Shown here piece by piece: positions 17,301 to 26,736 of a stretch of DNA of 64,000 bases. The translations under genes and the position numbers were made by a program. This DNA is from Achromobacter sp. UMC46 (lineage in GTDB: Bacteria > Pseudomonadota > Gammaproteobacteria > Burkholderiales > Burkholderiaceae_B): the NCBI RefSeq assembly GCF_014170335.1, contig NZ_LZZS01000034.1:62001-126000 (forward strand), written 5' to 3'. The notes under the pieces are model-generated. The model searched no databases, had not been told where the DNA came from, and was given only the letters and a program-made list of their open reading frames with translations. Within the stretch, counting starts at the first letter, position 1; each line of letters opens with the position of its first letter.

Positions 17301-17516
17301 CGAAAACTGCCGTTCAAGCGGTTGCGCCACGTTGGACGCCATCGTCTCGGGGCTGCCGCCCGGCAAGTTCGCCTGCACCTGGATGGTGGGAAAATCCACC
17401 TGGGGCAACGGCGCCACGGGCAGCAGCGGCCACGCCGCGATCCCCACCAGCAGGATCGCCAGCGCCAGCAGCGACGTGCCGATGGGCCGCTTGATGAAAC
17501 TGGCCGAGATGCTCAT
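14301..17516 (-). CDS. RND efflux permease (HAE1 family, MdtC/MdtB-like)
   Basis: Proton-driven inner-membrane drug exporter, 1071 residues. Begins MSISASFIKRPIGTSLLALA, a typical N-terminus for MdtB/MdtC-like proteins. The TM4 proton-relay pair Asp413-Asp414 (VGFVVDDAIVMLENVYRHVE) is present. FAVTVTLAIVVSVLVSLTLTP and C-terminal GIILLIGIVKKNGIMMIDFA are RND signatures. Lysine follows the last repeat but the heavy-metal RND signature (CzcA type) is not seen. Its start overlaps the membrane-fusion gene by 4 bp (ATGA). Substrates probably include amphiphilic drugs or bile-salt-like compounds; only one inner-membrane pump gene is present, so it probably works as a homotrimer. Confidence 0.93.
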   Translation of the reverse strand: MSISASFIKRPIGTSLLALAILLVGIAAWPLLPVAPLPQVDFPTIQVQANLPGGSPETMASNVAQPLERQFSLIAGLSQMTSVSAIGNTQITLQFDLNRSIESAAVDVQAAINAATGQLPANLPNPPTFRKVNPADAPIMVMAVQSDTLPLIQVNDFADNILAQQISQISGVGLVNIGGQQKPAVRIQVDPGKLSALGLSLEDIRGVIATTTVNQPKGTIDGARQSFTTYTNDQLLSAAQWNDMVLAYRNGAPIRVRDVGVAVDGPENTKLAGWAYAGKASPPDNTITNGRSIVLQISKQPGANVIETVDRIRAALPRLEASIPPSVHVNTIIDRTQTIRASVTDVEFTLTLTIILVVLVIFLFLRNVAATLIPCVTVPLALMGTAAVMYVVGFSLDNLSLMALTIAVGFVVDDAIVMLENVYRHVEAGMSPMEAAYKGAGEIGFTIVSISVSLIAVFIPLLLMGGIVGRLFREFAVTVTLAIVVSVLVSLTLTPMLCSRYLKNHHGERHGRLYQMFERGFDAMLHGYERGLKLVLRHQFATLCVFLATVACTVALFLVIPKGFFPQQDTGFIFGFAESAQDSSFSLMNQRMIQMAEVIRQDPDIASFGFNGSQSTYNTGNFYIGLKPKDEGRTASADEVIARLRPQLAKLEGVTLFMQAGQDINVGGRLSRTQYQYTLTDSSLDELNVWAPKLLTAFRGLPQLTDVASDQQNAAATASLTIDRARASSFGISPALIDATIYDAIGQRQVAQYFTQINSYHVILEVSPKLQQDPSLFSKLYLTSPLTGQQVPLSTFVKLDTDKTAYLSISHQGQFPAVTISFNLAPGTSLGDAVQAIQQAQSRMGVPASLAGAFQGTAKAFGDSLSTQPYLIAAALIAVYIVLGLLYESYIHPLTILSTLPSAGVGALLILMAGGYDLSVIALIGIILLIGIVKKNGIMMIDFALTAEREHGMAPAEAIYQACVLRFRPIMMTTMCALLSGLPLMLSHGQGSELRRPLGYAMVGGLIVSQALTLFTTPVVYLYLDRAHYWYMERKAARAARKAKATGANAATETNGANPPAIAPADGLGSK

Positions 17517-18691
17517 TTCGCCCCCCCTGCCGGAGCCGTGGCCGGGGCTGCGGCCAGCTCGCGCACCTTGCTGCCCGGCTTCAGCTTGTACTGCCCGTCC
17601 ACCACCACGCGCTGCCCGGCGGACAACCCGTCCTGAATGACCGCCACGCCGTCCTGCATCCGCTCGACCTGCACGGCGCGCGGCTGGGCCACACCCTCGC
17701 CATCCACCGCGTACACATACGTGCCGGTCTGGCTGCGCTGCACGGCCGCGGCCGGCACGGTCAGCGCGCTTTCATGCGCGTCCAGCACCAGCCGGGCGTT
17801 CACATACAAGCCAGGCCACAAGCGGTGGTGGGGATTGTCGAAGCGGCCTTTCAACAGCACCGTGCCCGTGGTGGTGTCGATCTGGTTGTTCAGCAGGACC
17901 AGCGTTCCCGTTTCCAGCGGCTCGTTGCTGTCCCGCGCATAAGCCACGACAGGCAGCGGCTGCCCCCGGTCCATGGCCGCGTTGATCGCCGGGACCGCCT
18001 CTTCGGGCACCGAGAACAGCACGGTGATCGGATCGATCTGGTTGATGACGACCAGGCCGTTCGCGTCGGATGCATGCACGATATTGCCTGGGTCCACCAG
18101 CCGCGCGCCCACCCGGCCCGAGATCGGCGCCACGATACGCGTGTAGTCCAGCTGCACCCGGGCGTAGGTGATCTGCGCGTCGTCGGTCTGTATGGCGGCT
18201 TCCAGCTGCGCCACCAGCGCGCGCTGCGCATCCAGCGTCTGCTGCGTGGCCGCGTCCTCGCGCTGCAGGCGGGTATAGCGCTGCAGGTCCAGGCGGGCGT
18301 TCAGCAGCGTCGCCTGGTCTTTCGCCCGCTGCGCCTGCGCCTGGGACAACTGCGCCTGCAAGGCGCGAGGGTCGATGTTGGCCAGCACCTGGCCGGCCTT
18401 GACGTCCTGCCCTTCGACGAAACCCACGCTGTCCAATTGCCCGTCGATGCGCGCCTTGACCGTCACGCTGGCGGCGGCCGTGACCGTGCCCACGCCCGTC
18501 AGGTAGCGCGCCACGTCTTGCTGGCGCACCTCGGTCGTCGCCACCGGCACCTTGGGCTCGGGCGCCGCGGGAGGCCCGCCGCGCCCGCGCAGGAACAGCC
18601 AGGCCACCAGCACGCAGGCCACGACGGCCAGCGCCGCGGCGCCCGCGCGCCATCCCGCGCGTCGATTGGGGAAAGTCACCGCCTTGTCCAT
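17513..18691 (-). CDS. RND efflux periplasmic adaptor (membrane fusion protein, MdtA-like)
   Basis: 392 residues bridging the RND pump and the outer-membrane channel. An N-terminal membrane anchor (WRAGAAALAVVACVLVAWLFL, about 13-33) is followed by a barrel-sandwich half (ASVTVKARIDGQLDSVGFVE, DVKAGQVLANIDPRALQAQL), a coiled-coil hairpin rich in Ala/Gln (100-165), the second lipoyl half YTRIVAPISGRVGARLVDPG, and a beta-barrel. C-terminus is Ala/Pro-rich. The order and motifs match MdtA. Five bases separate it from the channel gene and it overlaps the pump gene, indicating one operon. Confidence 0.93.
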   Translation of the reverse strand: MDKAVTFPNRRAGWRAGAAALAVVACVLVAWLFLRGRGGPPAAPEPKVPVATTEVRQQDVARYLTGVGTVTAAASVTVKARIDGQLDSVGFVEGQDVKAGQVLANIDPRALQAQLSQAQAQRAKDQATLLNARLDLQRYTRLQREDAATQQTLDAQRALVAQLEAAIQTDDAQITYARVQLDYTRIVAPISGRVGARLVDPGNIVHASDANGLVVINQIDPITVLFSVPEEAVPAINAAMDRGQPLPVVAYARDSNEPLETGTLVLLNNQIDTTTGTVLLKGRFDNPHHRLWPGLYVNARLVLDAHESALTVPAAAVQRSQTGTYVYAVDGEGVAQPRAVQVERMQDGVAVIQDGLSAGQRVVVDGQYKLKPGSKVRELAAAPATAPAGGAK

Positions 18692-18695
18692 GGAC

Positions 18696-20195
18696 TCACT
18701 CGTTCTCGGTAGGTTGGTTTGCTGCCTGGGGCTGGCCGGCGACCGCCAGCGCTTGCGTATCGGGCGTCTTCAACGCGTCGGCGCTCCAGCCGCCGCCCAC
18801 CGCCTTGACCAGCGCCACGCTGGCCACCAGTTGGCGGCCGCGCAACTGCACGGCGGCACGTTCGTTGGACAGCGTCAGCGCCTGAGCGACGGCGACGGTC
18901 AGAAAAGTGGTCGTGCCAGCCCGGTATTGCGCCAGGGCCAGCCGCTCGCTCAGCAGCGATGCGGCCACCGCGTCGTCCTGCGCGCGGGCCTCGTCGTCCA
19001 GCACGCGCAAGGTGGACAGGTTGTCTTCCACTTCCTGGAAGGCGCCCAGCACCGTCTGCTTGTATTGCGCGGCGCTGGCGTCGAAGACCGCCACCGCCTG
19101 CGCATCTCGGGCCTTGCGCAACCCGCCGTCGAAAACTGTCTCCGCCAACAGCGCGCCCAGCGACCAGACGCGGCCGGGGGCGTTGAACCATTGCGCAAAG
19201 CTGGCGGCGCCGAAGCCGCCGCTGGCCGACAGCACCAGCGACGGGAAATACGCGGCGCGCGCCACACCGATGCCGGCGTTGGCCGACGCCACGTCGCGTT
19301 CCGCCGCGGCGATGTCCGGCCGCCGCTCAAGCAGATCCGACGGCAGGCCGGTGGGCACGGCGGGCACCCGGAACATCCAGGGTTGCCCGGCGGCCACGGG
19401 CGGCAGGCTGAACTGCGCCGGCGCCCGCCCCGTCAGGATGGCGATCGCATGTTCCAACTGGCTGCGGCTCGCGTCCAGGTCGATCGATTGGGCTTCGGCG
19501 GTCTTCAACTGCGCTTCTGCCTGCGCCACGTCCGAGCGCAGCGCCACGCCGGCGTCATACTGACTTTGCGTCAGCTTGAGCGTGCGCGTGTAGGCGTCCA
19601 GCGTCCGCGCATACAGGTCCTTTTCGCGGTCCACCGCCCGCAATTGCAGATAGTCCTGCGCCAACGCCGCCTGGATGCTCAGCCGGGCAGCGGCCAGGCT
19701 GGCCTGGCTGGCCTGGGTCGACGCATCGCTGGCCTCGACCTGCCGGCGCACCGCGCCCCACAGGTCGGGCTCCCATGACACGTCGAGCGCGGCGGCATAG
19801 CCGTTGGACACGCCGGTCATGCCATTGCTCTTGGCCCGCGCCCGCTGCGTCGACGCGCTGACGCCCGCCGTGGGCCAGAAGCCCGCCCGGGCCGCATCGG
19901 CGGCGGCGCGCGCCTGCCGGTATTGCGCCTGGGCCTGCTGGATGGTCTGGTTGGCGGCGTTGGCCTGCACGATCAGCCCGCTTAGCGTCGGGTCGCCATA
20001 GGCTTCCCACCAGGGCCTTGTCCCGTCGACCACGCCGGGTTCGGCGGTTTTCCATGGCCCCGATTCCTTGTACCCGTCCGGCAGGTCCATCGCCGGACGC
20101 CGGTAATCGGGGCCCGCCGCACAGCCGGCCAGACCCAGCAAGGCCGCCAGCCCTGCCGCCGCCCAGCGTGGCGCGATCCGCATTCCAGTGTTCAT
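18696..20195 (-). CDS. RND efflux outer-membrane lipoprotein, NodT/OprM family
   Basis: 499-residue TolC-like channel. The signal peptide ends in a lipobox (LLGLAGC, Cys25), followed by AAGPDYRRPAMDLPDGYKE, typical of OprM/NodT proteins. Two outer-membrane-efflux repeats are visible with RQARAAADAARAGFWPTAGV and, in the second half, ARAAYFPSLVLSASGGFGAA, together with RAPAQFSLPP and ERRPDIAAAERDVASANAGI. It is the promoter-proximal gene of the efflux operon (channel, adaptor, pump, regulator, kinase). A second Met at codon 5 is an alternative start. The C-terminus is Gln-rich. Confidence 0.93.
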   Translation of the reverse strand: MNTGMRIAPRWAAAGLAALLGLAGCAAGPDYRRPAMDLPDGYKESGPWKTAEPGVVDGTRPWWEAYGDPTLSGLIVQANAANQTIQQAQAQYRQARAAADAARAGFWPTAGVSASTQRARAKSNGMTGVSNGYAAALDVSWEPDLWGAVRRQVEASDASTQASQASLAAARLSIQAALAQDYLQLRAVDREKDLYARTLDAYTRTLKLTQSQYDAGVALRSDVAQAEAQLKTAEAQSIDLDASRSQLEHAIAILTGRAPAQFSLPPVAAGQPWMFRVPAVPTGLPSDLLERRPDIAAAERDVASANAGIGVARAAYFPSLVLSASGGFGAASFAQWFNAPGRVWSLGALLAETVFDGGLRKARDAQAVAVFDASAAQYKQTVLGAFQEVEDNLSTLRVLDDEARAQDDAVAASLLSERLALAQYRAGTTTFLTVAVAQALTLSNERAAVQLRGRQLVASVALVKAVGGGWSADALKTPDTQALAVAGQPQAANQPTENE

Positions 20196-20264
20196 TTTCA
20201 GCGCCGCCCGCGCGGCCGACAGTCAGTACGCCCCCACTGTAGGAAGGCGTCCGGGACTCCACGC

Positions 20265-21796
<1,532 letters not shown>

Positions 21797-21810
21797 TTCT
21801 TCCGCCCGAA

Positions 21811-21845
21811 AAAAAACCCCTCGGCGAACCCGAGGGGCTTTTTTA
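21811..21845 (+). terminator. Intrinsic terminator of argG
   Basis: Stem CCCCTCGG (21817-21824), loop CGAAC, CCGAGGGG (21830-21837), followed by CTTTTTTATT. An A tract precedes it. Confidence 0.93.
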
Positions 21846-22178
21846 TTGTGCGGGCGTCGTGGCGGCGCGGGCGCAATCTGATGATTCGTTGGGGACCGTC
21901 GTGTGGTGACGGCAGCTTGATGGGTTGCGCGCGTTGGGCACCAGATCAATTGCAGAGATTTCCCCGCGCTCCACCCATCCTTCGACCCACGCCCCAACGC
22001 CCCTTCGCGCATTCGCGAAGCGCCCCCACCTCGACGCAAGACGCCGCGTAAGCGCCAAAAGGCCGCCCGCGCGGCCGGCCTGGCGCGGGCCCCGCAAGCT
22101 CTTCCATCACCCGCCACCGTAGGCGCGAACCCTAAGCAAGCCACTCGCCCCAGCGTCCGTCAGGTTTCAACTACTGGA
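21846..22178. other. Gene-free stretch between argG and the structured element
   Basis: About 330 bases with no convincing gene. Small open frames on both strands lack ribosome sites and read as low-complexity Arg/Pro/Ala sequence. Short GC-rich hairpins are present, for example GGCCGC-CCGC-GCGGCC near 22065. I see no promoter or known RNA. Confidence 0.5.
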
Positions 22179-22343
22179 GCCCTGCGCGGCGGGGGCCTGG
22201 GGTGCGCGGGGCGTCGATAAGCCCGAGGGAATCTGAAGGCAGTTGCCGAAGGCAACAACGAAGATGACGAAGGGGAAGTCCGGAGCGAAGGCTCCGGACC
22301 GCAATTGTTGCCCCGCGCGCCCCAGGCCCCCGACGCGCAGGGC
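22179..22343. ncRNA. Highly structured intergenic element (33-bp outer stem, two inner hairpins)
   Basis: Arms 22179-22211 and 22311-22343 are inverted copies over 33 positions with only two exceptions, one G-T wobble and one A-G mismatch. They enclose 99 nt that hold two perfect hairpins: GTTGCC-GAA-GGCAAC (22242-22256) and GTCCGGAGC-GAAG-GCTCCGGAC (22278-22299). GGCAACAA (22251-22258) is also perfectly complementary to TTGTTGCC (22305-22312), which would disrupt the first hairpin and the base of the outer stem. It lies 45 bp past the kup stop and 380 bp past the argG terminator. It may be a dispersed repeat or 3'-UTR RNA; I recognise no named family. Confidence 0.6.
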
Positions 22344-22388
22344 GTCTAAAGGACCAATCAACCGCGAACCAACAAAAATCAGAGCGCC

Positions 22389-24317
22389 CTACAACTCCAC
22401 CTGCATCCCCATCTCCACCACCCGATTCGCCGGAATCTTGAAAAACTTCGTGCTCCGCGTCGAGTTCCGGGCCATGAACGAAAACACCGCCCGCCTCCAC
22501 CGCCACAACGCCGGCTTCCTCGCGGCCACCACCGTCTGGCGCGACAGGAAATAAGACGTCCGCATCGGCTCCAGATCCAATTCCGGATACGCCTCGGCCA
22601 CCAGCCGCAACGCGTCCGGCACGTCGGGATCTTCCTTGAAGCCGTAGTTGATCGTCGCCGTCCAGCTGGACGCGCTCAACTTGTTCACCACGAAACGCTC
22701 TTCCGGCGAGATGAAAGGCACATCCGCCACCAGGATCGTCAGGAACAGCACGTGGTCGTGCAGCACCTTGTTGTGCTTCAGGTTATGCAGCAGCGCCGGC
22801 GGCACATTGCTCGAATTCATCGTCATGAAGATCGCCGTGCCCGGCACCCGGGACGGCGGATACGCCTCCAGCTGCTCCATGAATTCCTTGAGCGGCTGCC
22901 GGTCGCGGTGCTGCATGTCCGACAGCAGATGCCGCCCGCGGCGCCACGTCATCATCAGCGTGAACACCACGATCGCCACCAGCAACGGCAACCAGCCGCC
23001 CTCGTGGATCTTGAACACGTTGGCTGAAAACAGCAGCACGTCGAACAACAGCAACAGCCCCAGCACCGTAAACCACAGCATGCGCTTGATGCCGGTGGTG
23101 CCGCGCGGCAGCACCGCAAACGCCAGCACCGACGTCGTCAGCATCGTGCCCGTCACCGCGAACCCGTAGGCCGCGGCCAGATTGTCCGAATTGCGGAACA
23201 GCAGCACCAGCACCAGCACGGCGCACAACAGCAGCGCATTGACTTGCGGCAGGTAGATCTGGCCCTTCTCGACCGCCGACGTATGCAGGATCTGCATGCG
23301 CGGCCAGAACCCCAGCTGCACCGCCTGGCGCGTCACGGAATAGGCGCCGGAGATCACCGCCTGCGACGCCACGATCGTCGCGATGGTGGCCAGCGCCACC
23401 AACGGGGCCAGACCCCACTCCGGCGCCATCAGGAAGAACGGGTTGCGGATCGCCGAGGGATCGCGCAACAGCAGCGCGCCCTGGCCGAAATAGCACAGCG
23501 TCAGCGCCGGCAGCACCATGCTGAACCAGGCGCTGCGGATCGCCGGCCGGCCAAAGTGGCCCATATCGGCGTACAGCGCCTCGGCGCCGGTCAACGCCAG
23601 CACCACCGCGCCCAGCAGCACGAAACTGATCAGCGGGAACTCGACGATGAAGCGCAGCCCCCACATCGGATTCAAAGCGGCCAGTACTTCCGGCGCCTGC
23701 CAGATCTGCCAGGCGCCCAATGCGGCCAGCGTGCTGAACCACACCAGCATCACCGGGCCGAACAGCTTGCCCATCACGCCCGTGCCGTGCGACTGGATCG
23801 CGAACAGCGCCACCAGCACCACCAGCGCAATCGGCACCACCCATCTATCCAGCGTGTGCGACACGATCCCGATGCCTTCCAGCGCGGACAACACCGAAAT
23901 GGCCGGCGTGATCATGCTGTCGCCGTAGAACAGTGCCGCGCCGAATATCCCCAGCACGATCAGCACCCAGCGCATCTTGCCTTCACGGTTGCGCACTGCC
24001 AGCTCCAGCAGCGCCAGCGTGCCGCCCTCGCCGCGGTTGTCCGCGCGCAGCACCAGCGTCACGTACTTCAGCGACACCACCACCATCAACATCCAGAACA
24101 GGATGGACAGCACGCCCAGCAAATGCGCGGGTTCGAGGTCGGTGTGCACGCTCAGGCCGGTCAGGCAGGCGCGCAGGGTGTACAACGGGCTGGTGCCGAT
24201 GTCGCCGTACACCACGCCCAGCGCGCCCATGATGAGCGCCGCGCGCGACGAGGGCGCGTGCGCGCCGCCCGCATGCGCACCGGGCGATGAAGGAACACCA
24301 GCCGTGGCTTGGCTCAT
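22389..24317 (-). CDS. kup: Low-affinity potassium transport protein Kup
   Basis: Integral membrane K+/H+ symporter, 642 residues from the ATG at 24317. The N-terminal signature ALIMGALGVVYGDIGTSPLY is diagnostic, followed by many TM segments (for example WVLIVLGIFGAALFYGDSMI, TPAISVLSALEGIGIV) and the cytoplasmic tail ending FFKIPANRVVEMGMQVEL. The start overlaps the stop of the upstream histidine-kinase gene as ATGA, implying translational coupling. An in-frame upstream ATG would give 34 residues of non-homologous sequence inside the kinase gene and is rejected. Sharing a transcript with a two-component system is unusual for kup. Confidence 0.95.
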   Translation of the reverse strand: MSQATAGVPSSPGAHAGGAHAPSSRAALIMGALGVVYGDIGTSPLYTLRACLTGLSVHTDLEPAHLLGVLSILFWMLMVVVSLKYVTLVLRADNRGEGGTLALLELAVRNREGKMRWVLIVLGIFGAALFYGDSMITPAISVLSALEGIGIVSHTLDRWVVPIALVVLVALFAIQSHGTGVMGKLFGPVMLVWFSTLAALGAWQIWQAPEVLAALNPMWGLRFIVEFPLISFVLLGAVVLALTGAEALYADMGHFGRPAIRSAWFSMVLPALTLCYFGQGALLLRDPSAIRNPFFLMAPEWGLAPLVALATIATIVASQAVISGAYSVTRQAVQLGFWPRMQILHTSAVEKGQIYLPQVNALLLCAVLVLVLLFRNSDNLAAAYGFAVTGTMLTTSVLAFAVLPRGTTGIKRMLWFTVLGLLLLFDVLLFSANVFKIHEGGWLPLLVAIVVFTLMMTWRRGRHLLSDMQHRDRQPLKEFMEQLEAYPPSRVPGTAIFMTMNSSNVPPALLHNLKHNKVLHDHVLFLTILVADVPFISPEERFVVNKLSASSWTATINYGFKEDPDVPDALRLVAEAYPELDLEPMRTSYFLSRQTVVAARKPALWRWRRAVFSFMARNSTRSTKFFKIPANRVVEMGMQVEL

Positions 24318-25429
24318 GATGTGGGTTCTTGACGAGTTAGTTGAGCCCCTTTGCGGGGGCCGGGGAACACGACGGACAGCCGTGTGCCGGAAAAATCGGG
24401 GCGGCTGGTCAACTTCCACCAGGCGCCGTGCGCGTGCGCGATTTCGCGCACGATCGCCAGGCCCAGGCCGGAGCCGCCCGCCGTGGCGGTGGGCGACCGG
24501 TAGAAGGCCTCGAACACGCGGTCGCGCTCATCGGGGGGAATCCCGGGCCCGTCGTCCTCGACCGTCAGCGACGGCGGGTTGGCCCCCACGATCAGCGTGA
24601 TGCGTCCGGTCTCGTTGCCGTAGCGCAAGGCGTTGTCGATCAGGTTGCCCAGCAGTTCGGCCAGCAGCAAGGGGTCGGCGTCGATCCAGATGGGCGCGTC
24701 GGGCGCCACCAGATCCAGCTCATAGCGGGCGTCGCGCACCCTCGGAAACCACTCGGCGCCGTGCACCCGGACCCATTCGCACAGGTCGATGCGCACAAAG
24801 CTGTCCTGGGGACGGGCATTGGGGTCGGCGCGCGCCAGCACCAGCAACTGCTGGCCCAGCCGGATCATGCGGTCGCTGACGGCCTTGATGCGCTCGGCGC
24901 GGGCCCGCACGTCGTCGGGCAGGGGCCGGGCCAACATCAGTTCAGATTCCAGCCTCAGGCCCGACAGCGGCGTGCGCAGCTGGTGCGCGGCATGGCCGAT
25001 GAAGCGGCGCTGCGCTGCCAGCGAGGCGTCCAGGCGCAGCAGCAGGTCATTGGTGTGGGTCACCAGCGGTTCGATCTCCACCGGCACGCCCGCCACTTCC
25101 AGCGGCTGCATGTCGTCGATGGAACGCTGGCGGATCTCTTCGGACAGATGGTTCACGGACCGCAGCCCGGAGCGCACGCCCTGCACGACCACCCAGGTGA
25201 ACAGGGCGATCAACGCCACCTGCCCCACCACCATCAGCCAGAAGAAATCCTCCAGCATCCACAGCGACATGTCGATCTTGTGGGTGATGACCCACGTGGC
25301 GGCCAGGTCCAGCAGGACCAGCAGCAGGATCGGCGGCATCAGGCGGATCACCAGATGCCGCGCCAGAGAACGGGAAGGGAGCAAGGGGCGTGCTTTCGGA
25401 AGAGCGGAAGGAGTGCGTTCCTGCGTCAT
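24314..25429 (-). CDS. Sensor histidine kinase, QseC/TctE-like
   Basis: 371-residue membrane kinase. Two TM segments near 25-45 and 60-90 (LVIRLMPPILLLVLLDLAAT and FFWLMVVGQVALIALFTWVV) enclose almost no periplasmic domain, so it may sense the membrane itself. H-box: RRFIGHAAHQLRTPLSGLRL. N-box: LLGNLIDNALRYGNETGRI. G1: LTVEDDGPGIPPDERDRVFE. G2: GGSGLGLAIVREIAHAHG. It lies 66 bases after the regulator gene and overlaps kup, so regulator, kinase and transporter form one unit. The signal is unknown; potassium or osmotic state is a guess from the linked gene. Confidence 0.92.
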   Translation of the reverse strand: MTQERTPSALPKARPLLPSRSLARHLVIRLMPPILLLVLLDLAATWVITHKIDMSLWMLEDFFWLMVVGQVALIALFTWVVVQGVRSGLRSVNHLSEEIRQRSIDDMQPLEVAGVPVEIEPLVTHTNDLLLRLDASLAAQRRFIGHAAHQLRTPLSGLRLESELMLARPLPDDVRARAERIKAVSDRMIRLGQQLLVLARADPNARPQDSFVRIDLCEWVRVHGAEWFPRVRDARYELDLVAPDAPIWIDADPLLLAELLGNLIDNALRYGNETGRITLIVGANPPSLTVEDDGPGIPPDERDRVFEAFYRSPTATAGGSGLGLAIVREIAHAHGAWWKLTSRPDFSGTRLSVVFPGPRKGAQLTRQEPTS

Positions 25430-25495
25430 GACGCGATACCCTCGCTTGAGCGGATGGAAGCGCGCAGCCGGAGCATGCCGGCCGCGTCCGGCCCG

Positions 25496-26167
25496 TCAGG
25501 CCGTTTCCACATCCAGCATGTAGCCGAAGCCGCGCACCGTCTGAATGCTGGCGCCCGTGCCTTCCAGGCGCTTGCGCAGGCGGTACACATACACTTCGAC
25601 GGCGTTTTCGCTGAAGTCGGCGTCCCAGGCGGACAGCGAGTTGACGATCTGGCGCTTGGTCACGACCCGGCCCACGCGGGCCATCAGCATCTCCAGCACG
25701 GAGAGCTCGCGCACGGACAGCGACAGGCGCTGGCCATTGGCCCGGACTTCGCGACCGACCGTATCGAACACCAGCGGGCCGACTTCGATCAGCGGCTGCG
25801 CCTGACCGGCACGGCGCCGGCCGAAGGCGCGTACACGCGCCGCCAGCTCGGGCAGTTCGAAAGGTTTGGTGACGTAATCGTCGGCTCCGGCATCCAGTCC
25901 CGCGACGCGGTCTTCGATACCGTCCCGGGCGGTGAGGATCAGCACGGGAACCTGATTGCCGTCCTGGCGCAGTTGCCGCAGCACATCAAGCCCGCTCATG
26001 CCGGGCAGATTGAGGTCGAGCAGCATCAGGTCATACGGCTGGCCAGCCAAAGCGCCCAGGACACGGTCGCCTTCAGTCAGCCAGTCGACCGCATAACCCT
26101 GGTCGGCCAGGAATTCCTGGAGCGCGTGGCCCAGGGTGGTGTCGTCTTCGATTACCAGTACTCGCAT
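25496..26167 (-). CDS. OmpR-family response regulator, QseB/TctD-like
   Basis: 223 residues. Receiver domain MRVLVIEDDTTLGHALQEFL, phosphoacceptor Asp51 in MLLDLNLPGMSGL, ILTARDGIEDR, YVTKPFELPEL. Winged-helix domain: LSLSVRELSVLEMLMARVGR, FSENAVEVYVYRLRKRLEGT, IQTVRGFGYMLDV. First gene of the regulator-kinase-kup group. The promoter must lie in the short 65-bp gap shared with the exbD terminator. Confidence 0.93.
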   Translation of the reverse strand: MRVLVIEDDTTLGHALQEFLADQGYAVDWLTEGDRVLGALAGQPYDLMLLDLNLPGMSGLDVLRQLRQDGNQVPVLILTARDGIEDRVAGLDAGADDYVTKPFELPELAARVRAFGRRRAGQAQPLIEVGPLVFDTVGREVRANGQRLSLSVRELSVLEMLMARVGRVVTKRQIVNSLSAWDADFSENAVEVYVYRLRKRLEGTGASIQTVRGFGYMLDVETA

Positions 26168-26189
26168 GCCGCGATTCTAGCGCGATCCG

Positions 26190-26218
26190 AAAAAAAAGGG
26201 GCGCGAAATGCGCCCCTT
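26190..26218 (-). terminator. Intrinsic terminator of the tonB-exbB-exbD operon
   Basis: On the minus strand GGGGCGC-ATTTC-GCGCCCC (26198-26216 with A/T extensions) is followed by an eight-T tract (complement of 26190-26197). Confidence 0.88.
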
Positions 26219-26232
26219 CTCTCAGGATCCGT

Positions 26233-26735
<503 letters not shown>

Positions 26736-26736
<1 letters not shown>

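Noticed and set aside
12164-17516. A copper/silver (Cus) exporter
   Set aside because: Only the regulators are of the heavy-metal class; the pump's N-terminus and TM4 motif are of the drug-exporting HAE1 type and no CusF-like or Met-rich metal protein is present.
14433-17636. A 1067-codon open frame antisense to the RND pump gene, and similar long antisense frames elsewhere
   Set aside because: They mirror the GC-rich codon pattern of real genes, consist of Arg/His/Gln/Gly-rich sequence without domains, and have no ribosome sites.
21843-22097. An 84-codon minus-strand frame after argG
   Set aside because: Arg/Ala/Gly-rich, no ribosome site, overlaps the argG terminator.
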